A DNA stretch of 64,000 bases from Variovorax sp. 770b2 (GCF_900115685.1 NZ_FOXJ01000005.1:255594-319593), one strand, 5' to 3'. Shown: positions 16,231 through 25,026, counted from the stretch's first letter. The notes: a model not told the origin generated them from the letters alone. Program-made: numbers and translations.

Positions 16231-17705
16231 GCGAGCCGAAAGCCGTGAAAGCCATACTGCTCGAAGCCGGCCTCGTGGTCGACGGTTCGGGCGGACCCTC
16301 GTGGCCCGGCGACGTGCTGCTGCAGGGCGACCGCATCCTCGCGCTCGGCGAGGGCCTCCGCGGCCGGCTGCCCGAGGGCTTGAGCGTTGCCGACCTCGAC
16401 ATCGTCGATTGCCGCGCCAAGGTGATCGCGCCCGGCTTCATCGACGCGCACACGCACGACGACGCGATCGTGCTGCGCGACCCGCTGTGCCTGCCCAAGG
16501 TGTCGCAGGGCATCACCACCGTGGTGACGGGCAACTGCGGCATCTCGCTCGCGCCGTACCGCACGCCCCAGTCGAAGCCGCCGCTCACGCTGCTGGGCGC
16601 CGATTCGTTCAGGCACGCAACCATGGCCGAGTACCGCGCCGCCGTCGATGCGACGCAGCCCGCGCTCAACGTGGCCGCGCTCGTGGGCCACACCACGCTG
16701 CGCTTCGCGACGATGCAGGCACTGGACCGGCCCGCGAGCGGCGACGAACTCGCGCGCATGGAGGCGCTCCTGGACAGCTGCATGGCCGATGGCGCGCACG
16801 GCATGTCGTCGGGCCTGTTCTACGAAGAAGCCTTCGCCGCGCCGGCAGAAGAAGTGACCGCGCTCGCGCGCGTCGTGGCGCGCCACGGCGGCGTGTACGC
16901 CACGCACCTGCGCAGCGAGATGCAGCAGATCATCGAGGCGCTGCACGAGGCCGGCGACTCGGCCTTCGACGCCGGCGTGCCGCTGGTCATCTCGCACCAC
17001 AAGTGCGCCGGTCCCGCGAACTGGGGCCGCACGAAAGAGACGCTGCCGCTGATCGAATCGCTCGCACAGCGCCAGCAGATCGCGATGGACGTGTACCCCT
17101 ACGTGGCCGGCTCCACCGTGCTGCGCGAAGACCTGGTGGACGGCGTCATCGACGTGCTGCTGACCTGGTCCGACCCGCATCCCGAGATGACCGGGCGCCT
17201 GGTCTCCGACATCGCGCGTGAATGGGGCACCACCGAGCAGGAGGCGTGCCTCCGCCTGAAGCCCGGCGGCGCGTGCTATTTCCAGATGCAGGAAGAGGAC
17301 GTGGAGCGCGTCATCGCGCACCCGCTCACCATGATCGGCAGCGACGGCCTGCCGCACGACCGGCATCCGCATCCGCGGCTGTGGGGCGCGTTCCCTCGGG
17401 TGTTCGCGCGCTACTGGCGCCAGCGCCGCCTGTTCACGCTGGAGCAGGCCGTGCACAAGATGACCGGCATGACCGCGCGCAACCTGCGCATCGCGGACCG
17501 CGGCCTGCTGCGTGTCGGCACGATGGCCGACGTGGTCGTGTTCGACCCCGAGACCATCGCCGACACCGCGACCTACGACAAGCCGCACGGCGTGAGCGTG
17601 GGCGTCGAGCGCGTGTTCGTGAACGGCGTGCTGGCCTATCGCGGCGGCGAGGGCGAAGCGAAGGTGCTGGCGCGCGCGGGCCGGATGCTCACGCGCGGAA
17701 GCTGA
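16227..17705 (+). CDS. N-acyl-D-amino-acid deacylase (D-aminoacylase)
   Basis: A 492-residue amidohydrolase that removes the acyl group from N-acyl-D-amino acids. Metal-binding HTH is at 76-78 in APGFIDAHTHDD; the family motif TGNCG follows, then SHHK, and GSDGLPHDRHPHPRLWGAFPR near the C-terminus. The start is GTG 16227, nine bases after AAGGAGG, and overlaps the regulator stop as GTGA. As the last gene of the operon it would feed free D-amino acids to the PLP enzyme. It converges on the lactonase gene with a gap of three bases and no visible terminator. Confidence 0.9.
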   Translation: MSEPKAVKAILLEAGLVVDGSGGPSWPGDVLLQGDRILALGEGLRGRLPEGLSVADLDIVDCRAKVIAPGFIDAHTHDDAIVLRDPLCLPKVSQGITTVVTGNCGISLAPYRTPQSKPPLTLLGADSFRHATMAEYRAAVDATQPALNVAALVGHTTLRFATMQALDRPASGDELARMEALLDSCMADGAHGMSSGLFYEEAFAAPAEEVTALARVVARHGGVYATHLRSEMQQIIEALHEAGDSAFDAGVPLVISHHKCAGPANWGRTKETLPLIESLAQRQQIAMDVYPYVAGSTVLREDLVDGVIDVLLTWSDPHPEMTGRLVSDIAREWGTTEQEACLRLKPGGACYFQMQEEDVERVIAHPLTMIGSDGLPHDRHPHPRLWGAFPRVFARYWRQRRLFTLEQAVHKMTGMTARNLRIADRGLLRVGTMADVVVFDPETIADTATYDKPHGVSVGVERVFVNGVLAYRGGEGEAKVLARAGRMLTRGS

Positions 17706-17708
17706 AGG

Positions 17709-18968
17709 CTAGGCAAACACCAGGCACACCGGCGTAGGCACCTGCGCCACCTGCACGGGCTGGTCGAGCCGGCCGCTCGCGGGGTCGATGCGCAGCCGCA
17801 GGAGGGTGTCGCCCTTCTGGCTGAGCGCATAGAGGTGGCCGCCCCCCGGCGCCATCGCCAGCGCGCGCGGAAAGTGCAGGCCTTCGCTCCAGTGCTGCAG
17901 CGGCGTCAGCGCGCCGTTGCCCGCGTCGATGCGGAACGCGGCGATGCTGTCGGCCATCGGGTGGTCCGACTTCAAGCGGCGGTTGGTCGCGTAGAGGAAT
18001 TGCCCCGAGGGATGCATCACCAGCGCCGCCGCGCTCTTCTGGCCGCTGTAGCCCTCGGGCAAGGTCGAGACGCGTTGGCGCTGTTCGCCGACCTTGCCGC
18101 TCGCCGCGTCGTAGCCGAAGGAGGCGACCGTGGCATCGAGCTCGCTCACCAGGTACAGGAAGCGCTGCGATGGATGCAGCGCCAGGTGGCGCGGGCCGCT
18201 GCCGGGCGCGACGGATGTGCGGCCGAGCAAGGCCAGCTTGCCCTCGGCCAGCGTGAAGGCGTTGATGCGGTCGGTGCCGAGGTCGGTGGCGAGCAGGCGC
18301 TGACCCGAGGCGTCGAACAGCACCATGTGCGGATGCGGCGATTCCTGGCGTTCGGTGTCGGGCCCGGCGCCGGTTTCCTTCTCGATGCCCGAGACCTTGC
18401 CGAGCCTGCCGTCCGCCCCGATGGGCAGCACGTTGTAGGCGCCGCCGCCATACAGCGCCACGGCCAGCGCGCGGCCATCGGGCGACACGGCCACGTGCGC
18501 CGGGATCACGCCCGAGAGCGAGAGCGGCTGGCGGTCGAGCAGCGTGAGGCGCCCGTCGTTCGCATCGATCGCATAGGCCTCGGCCGTGCCGGTGGGCAGG
18601 CCCTGGTAGGTGTCGATTTCGTTGATCGCGTAGAGAAAGCGCCGGCTCGGATGCACCGCGAGGAACGAAGGGTTCGCGCTCGCCACGGTCTGCACCGGCG
18701 TCCAGCCGCCGTCCCGCATCGCGAGCACGTAGATGCCCTTGGAGGCCGGCCCGCCCGCGGTGCCGCCGGGCGCGTCGAAGGTGTAGGTGCCGACGTAGGC
18801 GAAGCGTGGCGCCGGCGCATTGCCGATGGCCGGGCTGCCGCTCGCGGTGTCCGGGGTCTGCGCGCCGGCGGGGACCAAGGGCGTCAACGCGCCGAGCGCG
18901 GAGGCGCCGCCGATCCACTGCATGACGGCGCGGCGGTTCTGGCCGGGTTGGCTGGGGCTGTGTGTCAT
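17709..18968 (-). CDS. Tat-exported beta-propeller lactonase-like protein, paralogue 2
   Basis: A 419-residue relative of the lactonase at 8902-10158, sharing YVGTY-type strands, repeated HPS(G/Q)RFLY blades and the HPHMVLFD segment. The N-terminus NRRAVMQWIGGAS is a twin-arginine signal with a cut near AGAQ. It lies 14 bases downstream of the FAD oxidase gene and is probably co-transcribed. BBE-type oxidases can turn sugars into lactones, so a periplasmic lactonase next door makes biochemical sense (inference). An AGAGGAAA site precedes ATG 18968. Confidence 0.82.
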   Translation of the reverse strand: MTHSPSQPGQNRRAVMQWIGGASALGALTPLVPAGAQTPDTASGSPAIGNAPAPRFAYVGTYTFDAPGGTAGGPASKGIYVLAMRDGGWTPVQTVASANPSFLAVHPSRRFLYAINEIDTYQGLPTGTAEAYAIDANDGRLTLLDRQPLSLSGVIPAHVAVSPDGRALAVALYGGGAYNVLPIGADGRLGKVSGIEKETGAGPDTERQESPHPHMVLFDASGQRLLATDLGTDRINAFTLAEGKLALLGRTSVAPGSGPRHLALHPSQRFLYLVSELDATVASFGYDAASGKVGEQRQRVSTLPEGYSGQKSAAALVMHPSGQFLYATNRRLKSDHPMADSIAAFRIDAGNGALTPLQHWSEGLHFPRALAMAPGGGHLYALSQKGDTLLRLRIDPASGRLDQPVQVAQVPTPVCLVFA

Positions 18969-18982
18969 GGGTTTCCTCTCGT

Positions 18983-20512
18983 TCACGGCCGCACCGACAT
19001 GGCATGGTGAAAGATGTTGTTCGGGTCGTAGCGCCGCTTCACTTTCTGCAGGAAGCCATGGAGCCCCTGGTCCCCGTAGTAGAGCTGCGGCCAGAACGGG
19101 TACGCCAGCATGTCGTTGTCCGGGTAGTTGATGTAGCAGCCTTCGTAGCGCTCGCCGGGGTAGGGCGTGCCGGCGTAGCGCTCGGGCACGTCCGGCGTGC
19201 CGTACACGTCGCGGTAGAAGTCGCCGATCCAGCGCAGGTGACCCGCATCGTCCGCCGCGCTGCGCCAGTAGGTCTGGTACTGCAGCTTCATGATCGAGGC
19301 GCGCTGCGGCACGGCGGTGTCGCCGATGCGCTCGGGCTTGTTGACTGCGCCGCCATAGGAATCGACCTGCACCAGCGACTGGCTCAGATCGACACCGGGC
19401 ATCGTGCGCGTGAGGTGCGCGTAGATGCGCTGCGCCTCGCGGGCGCTGAAGTTCTGCTTCATGTAGGCCGACTTGTATTTGCCGCGCTGGTTCTCGCCCG
19501 AGCCGTTGAGGTACTGCGTGGCCGTGAGCCAGTCGTAGCGCGTCACGGTGTGCGGCTTGGCGCACAGCAGTTGCCCCGCATCGCGCTGCGGCGCCGGGCC
19601 CACGCCGGGCGGGCGGCCCTTCAGGGGCACCGGTGCGCAGGCGCGGAAGCGATCGAGAAAATCGTTGAGCACCGAGAGGTCGTTGCAGGTGCCGTCGGGG
19701 TTGCAGAACTGCGTGAGCATCACGACCTGGCCCGACGAGCGGTGCGTGAGCTTGAGCAGCGAGAACATGCCCCAGGTGTCGGGCGCCTTGCCGCGCGTGG
19801 CCCAGTAGTCGCCGTAGATGGAGAGCAGTTCGGCAAAGCGCGCGGGCGTCATGGTGGCCCAGTCGAACGCGACCACCGCGATCGCCACTTCGCGCGGCGC
19901 TGTCGGCAGCGTATCGAACACATAGCTGGTGATCGCGCCGAAGTTGCCGCCGCCCGCGCCGCGGCAGGCGCGGAACAGCTCGGGCTCGCGGGCCGCATCC
20001 ACCGTGCGCGGCACGACCTTGCCGCGCGCATCGACCGTGAGGATGTCCACCGCGGAGAGCCAGTCGACCGTGAGCCCTTGCAGGCGCGACAGGAGGCCAT
20101 AGCCGCCGCCGCAGATGTGCCCGCCCGCGCCCACCGAATAGCACGAGCCGCCGGGCAGCGTGACGTTGCTCTGCTTGTACAGCTCCAGGTAGCCGTTCCA
20201 GTTCTGCGTGCCGGGGCCGATGCGGTAGCGCCCGTCGGTCTTGTGGGTGCTCGCGCCGGAGAGCAGGCTCAGGTCGAGGATCGCGCCGTCGGGGTTGTTG
20301 GAGACGAAGTCTTCGTAGCAATGCCCACCGCTGCGCAGCGTGGGGCGCAGGCCCGCATCGACGATGCGCTGCAACGCCGCGGCGGCATCGGTCGCGTTCT
20401 CCGCCAGTTCGATGCGCGAAGCCGCGTCCGACTCTGCCGAGGGCCATCGCAGGTTGAAGCCCTTTTTCAGGGTGTTGTAGCGCGCATCCTGGCGTGTCAC
20501 GGTGATGGTCAT
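18983..20512 (-). CDS. FAD-linked oxidase, berberine-bridge-enzyme / oligosaccharide-oxidase type
   Basis: A 509-residue oxygen-dependent FAD oxidoreductase. The FAD_binding_4 domain shows RSGGHCYED (60-68) with His64, and GGSCYSVGAGGH with Cys124, the pair expected for bicovalent FAD attachment. The C-terminal BBE motif reads RRYDPNNIF. Family members oxidise alcohols or the C1 hydroxyl of oligosaccharides to lactones, releasing peroxide. No obvious signal peptide. ATG 20512 is chosen; GTG 20518 is in frame. A TGAAA-N5-TTTCA site shared with the transport operon lies upstream at 20698. Confidence 0.85.
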   Translation of the reverse strand: MTITVTRQDARYNTLKKGFNLRWPSAESDAASRIELAENATDAAAALQRIVDAGLRPTLRSGGHCYEDFVSNNPDGAILDLSLLSGASTHKTDGRYRIGPGTQNWNGYLELYKQSNVTLPGGSCYSVGAGGHICGGGYGLLSRLQGLTVDWLSAVDILTVDARGKVVPRTVDAAREPELFRACRGAGGGNFGAITSYVFDTLPTAPREVAIAVVAFDWATMTPARFAELLSIYGDYWATRGKAPDTWGMFSLLKLTHRSSGQVVMLTQFCNPDGTCNDLSVLNDFLDRFRACAPVPLKGRPPGVGPAPQRDAGQLLCAKPHTVTRYDWLTATQYLNGSGENQRGKYKSAYMKQNFSAREAQRIYAHLTRTMPGVDLSQSLVQVDSYGGAVNKPERIGDTAVPQRASIMKLQYQTYWRSAADDAGHLRWIGDFYRDVYGTPDVPERYAGTPYPGERYEGCYINYPDNDMLAYPFWPQLYYGDQGLHGFLQKVKRRYDPNNIFHHAMSVRP

Positions 20513-20616
20513 GGGCACTTTCTGAGGGACGTCTTGCGACGGTGGGAGCCGAAGAAGGGAAGGGGCCTGCGTTGCGTCCTATGCGCGGGTATTCATTTGC
20601 CGGTTCGGCTGAAAAG

Positions 20617-20631
20617 TGAAAGGTTTTTTCT
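20617..20631. promoter_or_regulatory. Weak operator-like site upstream of the FAD oxidase
   Basis: TGAAA-GGTTT-TTTCT, one mismatch from the strong palindrome at 20698-20713 and about 81 bp from it. The surrounding 20600-20720 stretch is much richer in A/T than the neighbouring genes, as expected of a promoter. The rest of the 289-base gap (20513-20801) holds nothing else I recognise. Confidence 0.4.
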
Positions 20632-20697
20632 TATTTCTGCCGAATCGAACTGAATATCGCGAGATGGCGCTCATATTGCCGTCAATTCCGGGAATAT

Positions 20698-20713
20698 TGA
20701 AATAGATTTTCAG
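20698..20713. promoter_or_regulatory. Operator-like palindrome shared with the ridA/transport operon
   Basis: TGAAA-TAGAT-TTTCA(G). Its complement is identical over 16 bases to 7170-7185. It lies about 190 bases upstream of the FAD oxidase start in an A/T-rich region. The exact recurrence 13.5 kb away, next to functionally related genes, suggests one shared regulator. Confidence 0.65.
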
Positions 20714-20801
20714 GCGCACTGCGCCCGCAAGGCATGTGCTTTTCCCGTAGCGAACACGGCGTTCGCTGCGCAACAAAGGGCCGGGGACGGCGCTCGCGAA
20801 C

Positions 20802-21731
20802 TCAGCGCGCCGCGGCCTCTTCGTCTTCCGCCTGCGCCTGGAACATGCGCGTGAATTCGCAGCACTCCTGCGCCAGCATCACGATCGAAGAGGTGAGCGC
20901 GCTGCGGTGCTCGCCCTTGTGCATCGCCACGTAGCGCACCACCGGCAGCGGCGGCGTGACCTCGATCACCGCGAGCATGCCGGCCGCCACCAGCGGCGCG
21001 AGGCATTCGCGCGGCAGGTAGCTCACGCCCAGCCCCGACACGGTGAGCCCGGTGAGCGCCACGAGGTTGCTCACCACGATCACGTTGGAAGGCTGCACGC
21101 CCTGGTCCTTCATCCACGCGTCGTAGGCGCGCCCGGTGCCCGAGTTGTTGCCTTGCACCAGCATGCGGTGGCGCGCCAGGTCGTGCAGCCGCACGGTGCC
21201 CGTCGTCTGCACGACACCGGGCTTGCACATCCACGCGCTCTTGACCTTGCCGATGACCTTGCTCTGCATGCGCGAGTCGGCGAAGGTGTCGGGCACGATG
21301 ACCACGTCGAGCGCATCGACCAGCAGCTTGTCGCGCAGCTGCAGGCTGTCGTCCACGTCGGGCTCCAGGATCACCTTGGGGTAGTGCTGCTGGATCAGCC
21401 CGACCAGGCGCGGCAGCCACGTCATCGCGGTGAGCTCGGTCACGCCGATGCGGATGCGCCGCTCCACCACGCCGGGCTTGCCGAACTGCTCGACCGCGGC
21501 ATCGCGCTGTTCCAGCAGCTTCTTGGCGAGCACGAACATCTCCTCGCCCTTTTCGGTGAGGCGCGCGGTGCGCTGGCTGCGGTCGAAGAGCTCGGTGTCG
21601 AACAGCAGCTCCAGTTCATGCACCCGCTTGGACACGGCCGACTGCGAGGTGTGCAGCTGGTTCGCCGCCTGCGCGAAGCCGCCGAGCTGGCCGATCCAGT
21701 AGAGGGCTTCGAGTTGCTTGAAGGTTATCAC
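20802..21731 (-). CDS. LysR-family transcriptional regulator
   Basis: A 309-residue LysR-type regulator. The winged helix lies at residues 1-60 (TFKQLEALYWIGQLGGFAQAANQLHTSQSAVSKRVHELE), followed by a substrate-binding domain (IRIGVTELTAMTWLPRLV). I use GTG 21731, nine bases after GAGGAG and directly before the conserved ITFKQLEAL; an ATG at 21791 would add an atypical tail through the intergenic region. Divergent from an amino-acid binding protein, which it probably controls. Confidence 0.88.
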   Translation of the reverse strand: MITFKQLEALYWIGQLGGFAQAANQLHTSQSAVSKRVHELELLFDTELFDRSQRTARLTEKGEEMFVLAKKLLEQRDAAVEQFGKPGVVERRIRIGVTELTAMTWLPRLVGLIQQHYPKVILEPDVDDSLQLRDKLLVDALDVVIVPDTFADSRMQSKVIGKVKSAWMCKPGVVQTTGTVRLHDLARHRMLVQGNNSGTGRAYDAWMKDQGVQPSNVIVVSNLVALTGLTVSGLGVSYLPRECLAPLVAAGMLAVIEVTPPLPVVRYVAMHKGEHRSALTSSIVMLAQECCEFTRMFQAQAEDEEAAAR

Positions 21732-21770
21732 GGTGCGGCTCTCCTCTGGGAACGGCCTGAAAGAACGCTT

Positions 21771-21782
21771 TTGCTCATGCAA
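21771..21782. promoter_or_regulatory. Candidate LysR site in the divergent intergenic region
   Basis: TTGC-TCAT-GCAA is a perfect short inverted repeat between the divergent LysR and binding-protein genes. It fits the usual placement of a LysR box, but the motif is short and could be chance. Confidence 0.3.
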
Positions 21783-21872
21783 TTCGATCACAAAAAATCG
21801 CTTTTAGAAATTCATCGCGACGCCGAAGATTCGCCCAGCCCACCCGTCACTGCAAACCAAGGAATACACGCC

Positions 21873-22772
21873 ATGGACTTCTTCAAACTGCTGCCTCTCG
21901 CCCTGGGACTCACCCTCGCCTTCACCTGCGCCCCCGCCAGCGCCCAGGACGGCGGCACCCTGCAGAAGATCAAGGAGAGCGGCACGATCCAGATCGGCGC
22001 GCGCGACAGCCAGATCCCGTTCTCCTACAAGCTGAGCGCCGACAGCGCGCCCATCGGCTTCACCAACGACATCTGCCTGAAGATCGTCGATGCGGTGAAG
22101 GCCAAGCTGGGTCTCGCGAAGATCGACGTGCGCTACACGATGCTCAACTCGACCAACCGCATTCCGCTCCTGCAGAACGGCACCGTCGACCTGGATTGCG
22201 CGACCACCACCAACACCACGCAGCGCCAGGCGCAGGTCGATTTCGCGCCCAGCCACTTCGTGACCAACATCACCGCCGCGGTGCGCAAGAGCTCGGGCAT
22301 CAACACCTTCGCCGACCTCAACGGCAAGAACGTCGCCACCGTCTCGGGCAGCACCTCGATCCAGCTGCTGCGCGGCGCGCGCAAGAGCGGCACGATCGAA
22401 GTGAACGAGATCGCGGGCAAGGACACCTCCGACGGCTTCCTGCTGCTCTCGACCGGCCGCGCCGACGCCTACGTGCTGGACGACGTGCAGCTCGCCGGCA
22501 TGGTCGCCAGCGCCACCAACCCGGGCGACTACAAGCTCCTGAAGGAGTCGCTGCGCCAGGAGCCCTACGGGATCATGCTGCGCAAGGACGATCCGCAGTT
22601 CAAGGCGCTGGTCGATGAAACGGTCGGCGGCCTCATGAAGTCGGGCGCCATCGACCAGCTCTACGCGAAGTGGTTCATGTCGCCGATTCCGCCGAAGAAC
22701 GCGAACCTGAATTTCCCGATGTCCGACGCGGTGCGCGACATCTACAAGAACCCGAACAACAAGGGCGTCTGA
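21873..22772 (+). CDS. Amino-acid-type ABC transporter substrate-binding protein (family 3)
   Basis: A 299-residue periplasmic binding protein resembling the glutamate/aspartate receptor GltI. The signal peptide ends at ASA (about residue 24); mature motifs are SGTIQIGARDSQIPFSYK, FTNDICLKIVDAVK, TVDLDCATTTNT and RADAYVLDDVQLAG. AAGGA lies nine bases before ATG 21873. No permease or ATPase gene is adjacent, so it must use a transporter encoded elsewhere or act as a sensor. Four bases separate it from the aminotransferase gene. Confidence 0.88.
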   Translation: MDFFKLLPLALGLTLAFTCAPASAQDGGTLQKIKESGTIQIGARDSQIPFSYKLSADSAPIGFTNDICLKIVDAVKAKLGLAKIDVRYTMLNSTNRIPLLQNGTVDLDCATTTNTTQRQAQVDFAPSHFVTNITAAVRKSSGINTFADLNGKNVATVSGSTSIQLLRGARKSGTIEVNEIAGKDTSDGFLLLSTGRADAYVLDDVQLAGMVASATNPGDYKLLKESLRQEPYGIMLRKDDPQFKALVDETVGGLMKSGAIDQLYAKWFMSPIPPKNANLNFPMSDAVRDIYKNPNNKGV

Positions 22773-22776
22773 GCAC

Positions 22777-24066
22777 ATGGCGACCACACTTTTGGACCAC
22801 CCCCGCGGCCTCGCGTTTTCCGATGCGCTGATGCGCGAGGTGAAGGCGCGCTTCCTGCTCGTGGACCACGACCACCACGGCCGTGAGCGCCTGTACTTCG
22901 ACAACGCCGGCGGCTCGTTCCGGCTCAAGGCTGCGGCCGAGCGTTTCGCAGCGGTCGATGCGATTCCCGACAACGCCGAGCGCATCCACGCGACCGCCGT
23001 CGAGCTGCAGCAGATCCAGGCGAAGGCCGGCGAGGACCTGCGCACCATCCTCCATGCGCAGGGCGGCAGCGTCTATGCCTCGCTCACCGCCTCGGGCGCC
23101 ATGTTCGACATGGTGCGCGCGGTGGCCGAGAACGTGCCGGGCACGAACATGGTGACGACCGTGCTGGAGCATCCCTCGGCCTTCGATGCGATGAGCCTCT
23201 ACGCGAGCCGGCTCGGCCGCGAGCTGCGCGTGGCCAGGAGCAACCCGGTGACGGGCGGCGTCGATGTCGAGGAGATCGTGCGCCTCGTGGACAAGGACAC
23301 GTGCCTCCTGAACGTGATCTACGCCTCGAACATCTCGGGCGCCAAGCTAGACATGGCCGAGATCGTGCGCCGCGCGCGCGCAATAAAGCCCGACCTGTAC
23401 ATCCTGGTGGACGCGGTGCAGCACGCGCCGCACGGCCTCATCGATTTGCAGAAGACGCCGGTGGACGGCATCAACCTCGCGCCCTACAAGTTCTTCGGCT
23501 GCCGCGGCTCGGGGCTCTCGTGGATGTCCGAGCGCGCGGCCGTGCTGCCGCACCACAAGCTCGCGGGCAAGAAGCCGGACTTCTGGGACCTGGGCAGTTC
23601 GGCGCCGTGGCAGTTCGCCGCGCTCACGGAGATCGTCGACTACGTGTGCTGGATCGGCGGCCAGTTCACCGATGCCACCGAGCGCCGCGCGCTGTTCGTC
23701 GAAGGCATCGGCCGCATCGAGCTGCACGAGCGCGCGCTGCTCGCCGCGCTGCTCGACGGCATCGGCAACGCGACCGGGCTGCGCGAGATGCGGGGCGTCG
23801 AAGTGTTCCTCGACCACGAAGACCTCACCCGGCGCGACCTGATCCTGGGCATCGGCTTCGACCGCATCGACTGCACGCAGGCGGTGGTGGAGTACGGCAA
23901 GCGCGGCGTCACGGTGTACGAGCGCGTGGCGACCAGCATCTACTCGAAGCGGATGCTGGAGTCCTTCGGGCTCGAAGGCACGGTGCGCGTCTCGCCGCTG
24001 CATTGCCACTCGATGGCCGACATGGAGAAATTCCTGCGGGTCACGCAGGAGATCGCGGCGCTGTAG
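22777..24066 (+). CDS. Class V aminotransferase (cysteine-desulfurase-like fold)
   Basis: A 429-residue fold-type I PLP enzyme. The Schiff-base lysine is Lys238 in NLAPYKFFGCRG; Asp212 in ILVDAVQHAPHG contacts the pyridine nitrogen with His216 nearby; the N-terminal FDNAGGS binds substrate. It lacks the long active-site Cys loop that I would expect in NifS/IscS, so a lyase, kynureninase-like or aminotransferase role is more likely. Co-transcribed with the polar amino-acid binding protein, so it may act on the imported amino acid (inference). Confidence 0.85.
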   Translation: MATTLLDHPRGLAFSDALMREVKARFLLVDHDHHGRERLYFDNAGGSFRLKAAAERFAAVDAIPDNAERIHATAVELQQIQAKAGEDLRTILHAQGGSVYASLTASGAMFDMVRAVAENVPGTNMVTTVLEHPSAFDAMSLYASRLGRELRVARSNPVTGGVDVEEIVRLVDKDTCLLNVIYASNISGAKLDMAEIVRRARAIKPDLYILVDAVQHAPHGLIDLQKTPVDGINLAPYKFFGCRGSGLSWMSERAAVLPHHKLAGKKPDFWDLGSSAPWQFAALTEIVDYVCWIGGQFTDATERRALFVEGIGRIELHERALLAALLDGIGNATGLREMRGVEVFLDHEDLTRRDLILGIGFDRIDCTQAVVEYGKRGVTVYERVATSIYSKRMLESFGLEGTVRVSPLHCHSMADMEKFLRVTQEIAAL

Positions 24067-24084
24067 CCGCGCAGCCGAGCGAGT

Positions 24085-25026
24085 TCAGGCGGCAGGCGCG
24101 GCTGTGCTGACCATGCGCGCAGCCACGCGCGCGTGGGCGATGTGCCCCGCGCCGGCCCGCTGCAGGCCGTTGACCCCCGCCGCGTCGTACCGGGCCACGG
24201 TCTCGTCGCCGTCCAGGTCCTCGGTCAGCACGAGGCCGGTCTCCAGCAGCAGCGCATCGAGCGTCGCCGGATCGAAGCCCGAAAGGAATGCCTCGCCGAC
24301 GGAAGACACATCGCTGCGGAGCTTCCGGAACCCCTCGGTGCCCGCATGGCCGGGCTGCAGCGCCGCTTCGTCGATGTAGGTGAAGACCAGTTCGCTCCCC
24401 GCCGGCGCAACCGTGGCAATGGCGCGCAGCGTCGCAAGATTGGCCTCGCGCGTGAGGTACACGGTGACGCCGAGCCACGAGAAGAAGGCCGGTTGCGCCG
24501 GATCGAAGGAAGAGCGTGCAAGGGCCGACTGCAGCGTCTCCTCGGACAGGTCCGCCGCCACGAAATGCACGTCGTCGGATTCGGCGATGCCGCAGTGCCG
24601 CAGGCGCTCGCGCTTCAACTGCTGCGTCGCGGGATGGTCCACTTCATAAACCTGCAGCCCTTCGGCCCACGCCGGGCGGCGGCAAAGAAAACTGTCGAAG
24701 CCCGCGCCGATGAGCACGTACTGCGTGATGCCGCGCGAGACCGCGGCCTCCAGCATGTCTTCGGTGTAGCGGCTGCGCAGGATGACGCCGGGATAGGCCG
24801 CGTTCGCGCGCATCGCGGCGTCCAGCACCTGGGCCGGCGCGGCCTCGGCGCGCACCGCGGGGTCCAGCCGCGCCATCGCCCGCTCGCGGAGGCCAGCCTG
24901 CACGGACTCCGGCACGAGGCGGTCGCCCCACGGGTCGTCCAGCAGCGGCGCGGGATCGCCGCGTGTGTGAAGCGCGCGCATCAGCGAGGTGACGAGGGCG
25001 GTGTAGCTGGCTTTGGATGGGTCCAT
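24085..25026 (-). CDS. Class I SAM-dependent methyltransferase, leucine carboxyl methyltransferase family
   Basis: A 313-residue protein of the LCMT/Ppm1/TcmP family, often called putative S-adenosyl-L-methionine-dependent methyltransferase. Visible motifs are SRYTED at 85-90, the SAM site IGAGFDSF at 106-113, and the acidic YEVDHPATQQLK near 127-138. Bacterial members often act on O-atoms of small natural products, but no biosynthetic genes surround it. It ends 18 bases from the convergent aminotransferase gene. Confidence 0.85.
   Translation of the reverse strand: MDPSKASYTALVTSLMRALHTRGDPAPLLDDPWGDRLVPESVQAGLRERAMARLDPAVRAEAAPAQVLDAAMRANAAYPGVILRSRYTEDMLEAAVSRGITQYVLIGAGFDSFLCRRPAWAEGLQVYEVDHPATQQLKRERLRHCGIAESDDVHFVAADLSEETLQSALARSSFDPAQPAFFSWLGVTVYLTREANLATLRAIATVAPAGSELVFTYIDEAALQPGHAGTEGFRKLRSDVSSVGEAFLSGFDPATLDALLLETGLVLTEDLDGDETVARYDAAGVNGLQRAGAGHIAHARVAARMVSTAAPAA

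Noticed and set aside
17705..17709. A terminator between the deacylase and the convergent lactonase gene
   Set aside because: The stops are three bases apart and no stem with a T-run spans them.
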